Below are positions 55,854 to 64,000 of a stretch of DNA of 64,000 nucleotides, one piece after another. The notes below the pieces were generated by a model. That model did no database searches. It was given only the letters and a program-made list of their open reading frames with translations, and was not told where the DNA came from. Origin of the DNA: Gymnothorax reevesii (Eukaryota > Chordata > Actinopteri > Anguilliformes > Muraenidae); NCBI GenBank assembly GCA_029721435.1, contig CM056574.1, forward strand, positions 28,877,001 to 28,941,000, in the 5' to 3' direction. The stretch's first letter is position 1; every line of letters starts with the position of its first letter. A program made the translations under genes and the position numbers.

Positions 55854-56690
55854 GAAGGGGTGGGGTGCAAGGTTTCATCTCTTTTTCGTAGCCACCAATA
55901 ATACTTAATGAATAACTGACAAGACAAATTTGAGGTCCCAGTGTTGTGAACCAGTGCAGAAAGGGCACAGGTGGAACCACGTAACTGCCCAGTTATGGCT
56001 TTCAGTTATGCAGAATTGAGTTTTAATCACCCTAACTGTGAGGTTTGTACCAAGAGGACAGCTCTATTCCAGCAAGGCCCGAATCACATATTTTTGTTTC
56101 TGAAGCTCCACTAGTTTGCTCATAAAATGTCAAACTGTAATCCCATGTTTTAGAACAAGCATGCATGAGCAGCCCGTGGATAAAAACATTTCATAAATGT
56201 CACATGAACAATTTGCTTGGCTGATTGACTAAATAATTAAAGGCTCTAAGCAATCAAAATGGCAGTTAACTGAGTAAAACCACAATTTACTCTCCCTCCT
56301 GACCTACTGAAGGTATGGCATTTTACAACCTTTTAAATTACAGATTGAGCAACATTTTATTGTATTATTGTTTTTGGATGAATAATTACAAAACACATAA
56401 TGCTCAGTATTATGTAAATTTGCAGCCTCTGTGTAATTGTAAATAGCAAAGCTCTTTTTTCTAATATAGTGTTGCATTTTAATGGCTTTTGTACAATTGT
56501 TTAAAGTTGAAATAATTTCAGTCAGGGAACTCATCAGATTCAACCATTACAGGACAACATGTATTTGAGTTTGGTGGTGACTCTGCTTGAGTGGAGCCAT
56601 GGAACAATCCAAGCAATGTAAGGAAATTATCTGCTCAATGCAGGGACATTATCCTATTATTCTTGGTTTGTTTTTGATTTGTGGAATGAG

Positions 56691-56691
56691 C

Positions 56692-56726
<35 letters not shown>

Positions 56727-56740
56727 GGGGGGGGGGGGGG
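56691..56740. repeat. (TG)n followed by G15
   Basis: About 15 TG units then 15 uninterrupted G (56726-56740). Confidence 0.95.
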
Positions 56741-57256
56741 CATCAGCTATAAATGTGGGAACTGACTCTTAAGAAACTGAATGTGATGTGACCACATTTT
56801 GGGAGGTCCTCTGGATCACTGAGGATTATGGCTAATAGGTCAGAGTTATGGGAATAGTTAGTTTAGGTTCAGGTAAGTGCACTCTCAATGGTTTTTTCTG
56901 CCCAAAGCTCTGAAACACACTCAGCAGTGTATGAAACCACATTGGAGAGACGAGTGACCATTCCCGCTGAGGCTAAAATGTATTATCCTCATTAAAATCT
57001 CATTATCCACATGATGCGTGCATATTTTGCTTCTTTGTCATTCATTTTTATCATGATAGGGCTGTCTTTGAGAAAATTCTTTGCAGCTCAGCCATCAATC
57101 AATCAATCAAACAAACAAATGTTGCCTACCTCTATTTTAGTCAGGAAAGTGCCATAGAGTTCTTTAAATTCGTAAGCTTACAAAAAAGATTACTAAGGGA
57201 TTATTGTTCTGTTTTTATTTGACCTATTTACACTTTTTAAGTGTCTTGAGTCCTCT

Positions 57257-57281
57257 TATTATTATTATTATTATTATTATT
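57257..57281. repeat. (ATT)n microsatellite
   Basis: Eight ATT units. Confidence 0.95.
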
Positions 57282-58197
57282 GCAATGCATCGTAAAACCA
57301 CTATAATTAGGTCATGGTCACTACTACTTTTACCTTTTATCTACACACTGTGATGAATAGTTGAGCAAATAGCATATTCCAATGAGATGAGTGTATTAGC
57401 TCTACAAATTTCTTTCAAATTCTTGAATACCTCTTGCAAAAGAAATAAAATCACCCTGGATTCAGTTGTAGAATTAATTAATTAGTTTCATTTACTTTCA
57501 AAATAAACACAATGAAATGAAATGTTGTTTTCTAGAGTTTTCCCATTTTACTTTTATTTTTTCATTTTTCTTTTATTCAATTAATTGAAAGTTAACCGCA
57601 AAAAATCCTGTCAGTGCTTTTCTCCGCACCATTGAGAGTGCACTGAAAAGCAGGAATCGTAGAACTGGATTCAGATGTGAAGATGAATCAGGATTTATTA
57701 TGCCTTCACTATAATGCAGGAGGCCAGCAAAGGCCACACACAAAGAAACAACGTTCCTGAGAGTGTTCATTAGTAATGCACTACACTGAGTTTAGGTCTA
57801 TACAATACACGCGAACACATGGGATATAAGTCTATACAAGACTACAGCTGAACAACAGGCTTTTGAGGCTAACAAGACTTTGCACCGAATAGGTGTGACG
57901 CCCCCTATTATATAGGCAAGGCTATGGCAGTAACACAGAGTAACATATGCGGCTGATCACAGTAGATTGTGGAATGCGGGTCAGATCTTAATAGGGCAGT
58001 GATTTAGAGCCCTGGAGGCGAGACGTTACAATTCACCTCAATAACTGGACAGTAACAGAAATAATTCCCTTCCATAATTTGAGAGATTTAAATCTAATTA
58101 CAGCAAAAAGTATGCAAAAAAGAGGCGATAAGGAGGAGGTAATATACTTTTTTTTGTGGCACTGTATTGAGCTTGTCCAGTAATATATTGATGTCCG

Positions 58198-59861
58198 TAT
58201 CGTCGCTGACGGGCGCAAACCTACTATGTCCAAAAATCATGATTGAAATTTTTTCCATAAATCAGTATTATTGGGCACCCTTTATGTCTGACTGTGGTTT
58301 TACAAATATTTAGCCAATGAAAGTATTTAAAACCGCCAGTGACTAAACCTCCTAACTCCATTGGATCCTGAAAATGTTGACCAAACCTCCTAACTCCACC
58401 CCCACCCCTCCGCTATATTTCAAAGGACGTCAGCAAGAGGAGCGGATTCAATGCTGTTGGATTTCACTGAGGTGAAAGCTCAAAGTGTTTTCATATACGG
58501 CGTAGGTGATTGCAAATTCAACTACAGTGGTTTTTACACGTAAAAACAGATATCTCCCCCTTCCCCCATTTCACATTTTTAGAGTTATGGTCCGGAAACG
58601 AGTCCCACCCTTCAATATGCCTAAGTCCAAATTGTTGCCATGGAAACAGAAAAAATAAAATTCAAAAGCAGTTCAAACCCTCAAAAGGCACATCTACATG
58701 TTATGGAGAGACACTATATTAAATTTGGTGAGAATCGGTCAAACAGTTTCAGAGTTATGCTCCGGAAACAAATGGGAACGCTGACGCTAACGCCAACGGG
58801 AATTCAGGCAAAAACAATGTCTCCCCCCCAGGAAGGGGAAGACATTATTAAAAAGTATGTAGTGTACCTGATTGATCGATTTTAACAACGTGTCGAAGTG
58901 CTGAGCTAGCTAGCGATGTGATAAGAAATTACCAGAGCAACGTTATTCACAGCCTGTCTCTCGTTAGCTAACTCGCCATCTCCAATCCCACTCGAACCTG
59001 GAATATCCAATTAGGGAGCTAGGTACAATTACTTAAGCTTTTTCGCATGTGCGGCCCCATTCTACAAATTTAGGATGGTGTGCACAGAATCACTGCTTCA
59101 CATACTTTTGCATATTGAACTTCCGCAAGCTCAGCATGAGGGCGGGGGATACCCTAGCAGAAAGGAGCTTACAATCTTTCTCATGAGCGCCTGTGTGGTC
59201 AACAGGACGCACCTAGGGGAACTCTAATCTAAATATACCTTCCCAGCAGACCCTTCCCAATTTGCATCCTTGTAGCGCATTGGCCAATTGCGCGCTACTT
59301 CTGAAAAGAGCTGCCGACTACTGCTGGTTGATACGAGGCAGGGCGCGAACCCACACTTCTGCTTCGCAGCGCGATGCTTTTCCGAGTGAGCCATCCGGCA
59401 GCCCATAGATTAATAGTTTTTAATCATGTTCTGCTGTTAAAACTTGCCATAGAAGAAGGCATTTTATCAATTTTTCTAAAGATGAGTGCCTCATATTTTT
59501 TTCTTCTTCATTATTTCCAGATTTGCTCTGGACCTTAGAGTTTCCAAAAGTGCTCCTATCTCTAAGTTGATGATAATGTAATGCAATGAGCTACTGCAGC
59601 CGATGCGGCCGTCATAATCAGTGATGGCAAAAACCTTCTATCTCCACTTTCATTAGTCACAAACCTCCTAACTCCACGTGAGCTTGATTTGGGTAAAATA
59701 TTAATAAAGTATTGACACATTCAAATATCTGACTATATGTAAAGACAGAATACTAAGTCTGATGACATCAAGTCCAGTTATTACAAAACCACATAGTTTT
59801 TTTTATTTCCTGAAAAGTAACAGTTTTGGACATAGGAGGATTGCGCCCGACAGCGACGATA
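58198..59861. mobile_element. TIR element of unknown class with internal iterons
   Basis: TATCGTCGCTGACGGGCGCA (58198 on) and, inverted at the right end, TATCGTCGCTGTCGGGCGCA match in 35 of 38 bases. Inside, AAACCTCCTAACTCCA occurs at 58345, 58383 and 59661, with a variant at 59631, two near each end and all in one direction. The TIR itself holds the similar CCTCCTATGTCC. There is no recognised transposase and no clear target duplication. SINE copy 2 lies within it. Confidence 0.7.
58974..59404 (-). mobile_element. tRNA-derived SINE, copy 2, full length
   Basis: On the minus strand it starts GGGCTGCCGGATGGCTCACT (tRNA-like, A box) with GTGGGTTCGCGCCCTGCC (B-box region), then the body shared with copy 1: CTCTTTTCAGA-GTAG, AATTGGCCAATGCGCTACA and GGATGCAAATTGGGAAGGG. 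It ends at the CAATCCCACTCG side near 58974. The flanking duplication is not obvious. Confidence 0.88.
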
Positions 59862-60930
59862 TGCATGTCTTTGAAATATAAGTGAAGAACTTTGTATACA
59901 TAAGCGCACAGATTTTATTCATTTACAAACTTCATTTTGAGTCCATTTATTAGAGGATTACTAATTAAATGTGTACATGCAGCACACTTGATAGACACAG
60001 AACTCATCTCCATATGGGTAAAAAGCTCTTGTAGCCCATTACATTCTCCTGGAGCTGCCCTCATGATTTGTATTCACTTTGGCACTTTTCAGTATGCCTT
60101 TCATTGCATCATAATTATTTTGGAAAAACAAACATTGAATAAAAATATATCCCACTGTTATCATAGCAATATGCTTCCATTTTGTCATGAATCCTGTAAC
60201 AAATTCATATCGTCATAGCCGCAAACAAGCTTGTCCGAACACTCCAATGTCCAGTCGTCCATAATCTTAACACAAGAAATGCAGATTTTCTTATCGCACT
60301 GGCATAGTAATCCTGAAAGAGAATTTTACAACATGTGATCTCTAAATAACATCACAGAATAATAATATAAAATCAGTCAGACCAACACCAACGGTACCAA
60401 CGGGCTACAGCAAAATCTGGTACAAGCTGAACTATGATAATTAGCTGAGAGTTTTTAAACAATTTCTGTACCATAAAGTCTTTTTTTAAGTTATAACACT
60501 GCAGTGATAAAACAGATTTTTGTCCTCAGAAAGTTTCATAGCTTTTTTCAAAATAGTAATTCAAGGTAAAATTCAGTGATAACACTTTGGCCAAGAGCTT
60601 TACTGCTGTCTGAAAGCCTTTGAATGCCGCAATGAGAAACTGACCTCAGCCCGTTGTCGTCTTCGAGATGTTAAGATTTCAGCACATTCTGTCTGGCAAG
60701 GACACCCTTTGCAACTGAGAAACTTCTCTTCATCAGTTTTGTTTTTTCCATCTCCTTAGCGTTCCGGAAGTCGGCTTGAGAACAAAAGAAACAGACAGAG
60801 AAGAATGTCGTTATTGAGTATCAGGGTTGTATTTTGCTTGCATGTTTTCCTTTTAGCACTTGGTGAAAACAGAAAAATCTGCGCAGGTGGAGACAAACTG
60901 TGTTGATGAACTCCAAAACCGCTGAAAGGC
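59405..60930. other. Right part of the TIR element, then non-coding
   Basis: 59405-59861 belongs to the TIR element. 59862-60930 shows no recognised gene or element. Confidence 0.5.
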
Positions 60931-60945
60931 GTATGGAGAGATCTT

Positions 60946-61352
60946 TTTTTTTTTTAATAAATTTGGCATCTCCAATCCCACCCAAATCTGGAATGCCCAG
61001 TTGGTGAACTATGTAAACGCCTTGCTTGTATGTGACCCCTTGCTGCCATTTCAGGAGAGTGTAAACAGTTCGCGGCTCTCCTCCGAAGCACGCGTCTGTC
61101 AGCCACTGCTTCTTACACACTCATTGGTTGAATTCTCGCAAGTTCAGAGCGAGGGCGGAGGATACTCGCTCATTAACAGGCTTGGAATCTTCCCGACGAG
61201 CGCCCTTCTGGCCAGCAGGAGGCGCTTGAGCAACAAACTAGGCAACTATTATTTTCCCTCCCCGGCAGTCCCTTCCCAATTTGAAACCCTGTAGCACAAT
61301 AGCCTATTGTGCGATAGTCTGGAAAAGCTGCCAACCACTGCCGGTTGGTAAG
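60946..61352 (-). mobile_element. tRNA-derived SINE, copy 3, lacking the tRNA head
   Basis: Its body matches copies 1 and 2 (CATCTCCAATCCCACC, GAGGGCGGAGGATAC, GAGCGCCCTTCTGGCCAGCAG, CAGTCCCTTCCCAATTTG). The head that should follow CTGCCAACCACTGCCGG on the right is missing. The flanks GTATGGAGAGATCTT (60931-60945) and GTATGGAGATATCTT (61353-61367) form a 15-bp target duplication with one mismatch, so it was truncated at its 5' end on insertion. Confidence 0.9.
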
Positions 61353-61365
61353 GTATGGAGATATC

Positions 61366-61760
61366 TTACAAAATGCAGAGGCGGCCCGGGAATAGGTGTC
61401 GTCTTAAAGGAAACATATGTTGCTCCAAAATCTCAGCACAGTTTTCAGCATTAATTCTGCCATCATGGAAATACGGGTTATCCTTTCCAAGGTTTCTGAC
61501 ACAACTCCATACCACGACAGAGCATAGCTTTTGGGCTTGTTGCTGGTAACAGTGAAAGGTCGTTTGCTTTTTTGGTTCAGAGCGTTGCTGGAAACAACCT
61601 GAAACATTGATTTGACCATCCATATATTTTCACTGTGAGACCAGAGAAAAAGAAGTCTACTGCAGATGCTTCTGAGTCCAGAATCAAAAGCATTTTTGGA
61701 CACTATTTGTGGATGTAACTGTATATTGTAGAACTTAAACAAGGGAAGCCAAAATAATCC
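61366..61760 (-). pseudogene. Tc1-like transposase fragment
   Basis: The minus strand reads VVVWSCVRNLGKDNPYFHDG, then RINAENCAEILEQHMFPLRR. It matches, position by position, the piece at 19107-19247 (VMVWGCVCAHGMGNLHICEG, NAERYIQVLEKHML) from the split Tc1. This region lies between the first and second catalytic Asp. The QQDN and PIE motifs that should follow are not found beyond the SINE. The fragment keeps its frame over about 85 codons but is only a piece of the domain. Confidence 0.8.
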
Positions 61761-62328
61761 TGAGCCTATGTGGTGATATCCCAGATAAATAAATGGTGCT
61801 TCTAACTGCAATGTCATCTGAGCTATTGGAGATCACAGGTAATTAGGTTGCTTTTATAAATAATTATTGAAACGGATGCAAATCTATTTACTCATATGTA
61901 TTCCATTAAAAATAAGGAAACGTAATAAAAAAACCATGAAACTTCCCTCTTTCAAGCATCCTGGGTGACAGAAACAAACAGTGAAGAGGGCGGGAGGACC
62001 TACTAAAGGGAGAAAAATTCACGCAATTTGAAAACGATAACATTTTTCATAGTTCCTTTGTTTTTCTAAGGCGCAAACTAGAGTTGCTGATCTCTGGTCT
62101 ATGGTGGGGTAGATTGTAAACAAGCAGTGAAAGAAAAAAAAAATGCTAGCGGGTATTCTGAACCGTCATCAAACTCAGATTTTAGAGGGCCTAATTTTCT
62201 TGTGGCCCCATGGAAGTTTAAGATGGTCAGATTTACGAAATTGATCTCTATTGTTTAATTTATGTACATAGTACTCCGTGTCTTCAAGGCAGTACTTTTT
62301 TCTTTTCAATCCCCCTACATATTTAATT

Positions 62329-62345
62329 GGGGGGGGGGGGGGGGG
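62329..62345. repeat. Poly(G) tract
   Basis: Seventeen G in a row. Confidence 0.95.
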
Positions 62346-62493
62346 AGGAATTAACCTGAATAGGTTTAGTAGGGGGCCTCCGTAAGCTACCAGATCAACT
62401 TGACACACCTTGGCATGAAGTTTGCATGTTTTTAGCTTTACTTGGAGGAAGGAGTACCTTGGTTCTCAGACATATGCCCTCATTAGGTGTTTT

Positions 62494-62534
62494 AATGATG
62501 ATGATGATTATGAAGATGATGATGATGATGATGG
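62494..62534. repeat. (GAT)n microsatellite
   Basis: GAT/GATT/GAA units. It creates artificial Asp-rich and His-rich frames on the two strands. Confidence 0.93.
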
Positions 62535-63116
62535 AGAGCTCTTTCCAAAACGTCAAACCAAAATCTCTGATATGAGTTCAGTTGGTGACTGTGAATGTAA
62601 TGGCGTATACTTAGGACCATTCTCAAACTCATAAAACCATTCAGTGACCCCTTGTGCCCAGTGAGGCTTGAGTTATTGTCATCCTGGAAGAGACCCTTCA
62701 TGGTGGAAAAGCTTCATTACAGGATATAAAGGTGATCACACAGAATAACTCAGCATTGATTTGCAGTGTCTCTTTCCCGTAAGAGGCCGCGTGGAACAAA
62801 ACCATGCTAAGGAAATTAACCAGAGCATCTGCACATGTTGTGTTTATGCACATATTTATTCTGGTATTTTCCTTTAATTTTTCACCTGTTTGTTCATGGA
62901 CTGTGCAGTTTCACGGTTGAAGGAAATCGACAGACCTCCCGCGGTTTCAGCAGGAAGCATATGCACTGTACCTCTGTTCACACGCCAGGCTCACATGCTT
63001 CAGTAAAACAACCGTCTCCCCCCTCTCTTTCCCTCTTTCTCTTATTCTCTGCCCCACTGGCTTTTATCTTCCTCTCTTGCTCTTGTTTCTTTTTTGTTTT
63101 CATGCTGCTCTGTACA

Positions 63117-63143
<27 letters not shown>
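63117..63143. repeat. (CT)n microsatellite
   Basis: Roughly 12-13 CT units after a pyrimidine-rich stretch. Confidence 0.95.
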
Positions 63144-63147
<4 letters not shown>

Positions 63148-64000
63148 AATGCTACAAAGGGCTCCAGAGACACTTATATGTCCCAATTCTCCTTGCTGGG
63201 TGAATAACATCCCATTACTCATCACAGCCATAGAAATGAAGTGGAGAAGTTTGAAGTTTTTGAGGCTGCGGCTCTGTATTTTGCTCCCAGCTGCTCACTT
63301 GTTTAGGTGTTATGGGGAGCTGCTTCTGGAGGGGTTGTGTTGGGTATGTTTTGACATTACTGTGACCTTATACAAGCCTCTCCTGGGCTTCTATTAGCAC
63401 GCTCTCCTCTCACCTCTAAAATAGACTCTCTGAATTTATAATCAACTCTCATCTAGTTATGCCCTTCAGATCCCAGACTTAAGTCCCAGCAATATCAGGT
63501 CTGACCCTCAGACTCCCTAAACCCCACCCAAACTAATCCTGGCTTCAGACTTTGCATATACTTCCTCCTTGACTCTTTACAAACCCCTCCTCTTGTTTCC
63601 CATTGTGGCAGAATGATGCTTTGCTTGTGTTTAATAAAGCAACTTGCAGTGAACAAGTTAGCCAGGCTGTTAAAAAACACCAGGAGCCCAAAATCATTAC
63701 GGAGTAAAAGTACATTTAAACTTCAAGTTTGTAAACTGTTTAAATTAGTAATGCTTTTGTAACCAGCAGGTGTAGGTTATCTTAAAGCATTTAAATATTC
63801 TAGGCATAGGCCCAAAATAACTTGCCTTACTCAATTATGTGTTCTCAGTCCAAACTGTGTCCTGCCAGGGCTGCTTTGAACTATGAGAAATTAATGACCA
63901 TTTTTTTAGGTGTGCTGCCAAAATGTGTGGATTAAAAATGTATGTTTTAACATTTTTAGTCAGCATTCTCTGAGAAAATGAAAAAATATATATCACCCTG

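Larger units (their letters stand above)
55859..58190. other. Non-coding stretch with microsatellites
   Basis: No gene recognised. It holds a TG repeat with a G run (56691-56740) and an ATT repeat (57257-57281). Confidence 0.55.
61770..64000. other. Non-coding stretch with microsatellites
   Basis: No gene or element recognised. It contains a G17 run (62329-62345), a GAT repeat (62494-62534) and a CT repeat (63117-63143). Confidence 0.55.

Noticed and set aside
62422..62701. Asp-rich frame on one strand and His-rich frame on the other.
   Set aside because: Both are produced by the GAT microsatellite at 62494-62534.
63077..63397. 106-codon frame with a serine/leucine-rich start.
   Set aside because: The run comes from the CT microsatellite, and no domain or conserved pattern follows.
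1..64000. CRISPR arrays, operons, ribosome binding sites and other prokaryotic features.
   Set aside because: The repeat content, introns and tRNA-derived SINEs are eukaryotic, and no regularly spaced short repeats occur.

Overview
This window looks like gene-poor nuclear DNA from a ray-finned (teleost-type) fish. I found no convincing host gene, ribosomal RNA, operon or CRISPR array. The open frames are short and mostly lie inside mobile-element relics. The organism call rests on the mix of repeats: several Tc1-like (DD34E) transposon families, PIF/Harbinger elements, hAT-type MITEs, tRNA-derived SINEs and a chromodomain-type Ty3/gypsy element, a combination typical of fish genomes.

The largest structure is an old segmental duplication. 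Positions about 230-7460 match 25730-30950 in the same orientation. Smaller blocks at 8616-8790, 10025-10135 and 19700-21130 match 34790-34925, 33775-33905 and 31690-33250. Each copy has gained its own insertions, so the other copy often shows the empty site: a hAT element at 6404-7167 and a Tc1 relic ending at 1875 in the first copy, and a helicase-bearing terminal-inverted-repeat (TIR) element at 29019-29692, a solo LTR at 31158-31599 and a Tc1 relic starting at 33254 in the second.

Region by region: 0-9 kb is duplication copy A with a Harbinger-type MITE that keeps a Myb/SANT-like remnant. At 9.06-9.53 kb is a small TIR element with an unknown 63-codon frame. At 10.57-11.78 kb is a nearly full-length Tc1 pseudo-element. 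At 15.3-19.25 kb a Tc1-like element is split by a SINE, by another repeat and by a 1.9-kb Harbinger, which gives a relative order of events. At 21.86-22.22 kb is a hAT MITE with an exact 8-bp target duplication. Copy B follows to about 35 kb. At 36.4-38.6 kb lie a truncated Tc1, an old SINE and a dispersed repeat. At 42.7-46.5 kb two TIR elements are nested in each other and partly tandemly triplicated. At 49.4-50.4 kb is a Harbinger transposase relic with a recognisable intron. At 51.24-52.77 kb is a Tc1 with both ends and a palindromic target. At 52.90-55.85 kb is an internally deleted gypsy element with two LTRs and a 5-bp target duplication. At 58.2-61.8 kb are an unclassified TIR element with internal iterons, two more SINEs and another Tc1 remnant. 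The remaining stretches are AT-rich unique-looking DNA with microsatellites.

The least familiar item is the 674-bp element at 29019-29692: about 85-bp TIRs, a perfect 9-bp flanking duplication, the start of a RecQ-like helicase frame on one strand and an unrelated start-like frame on the other. It looks like a deletion derivative of a large helicase-encoding DNA transposon. All similarity statements were made by eye and from memory of family features; no alignment or database search was run.
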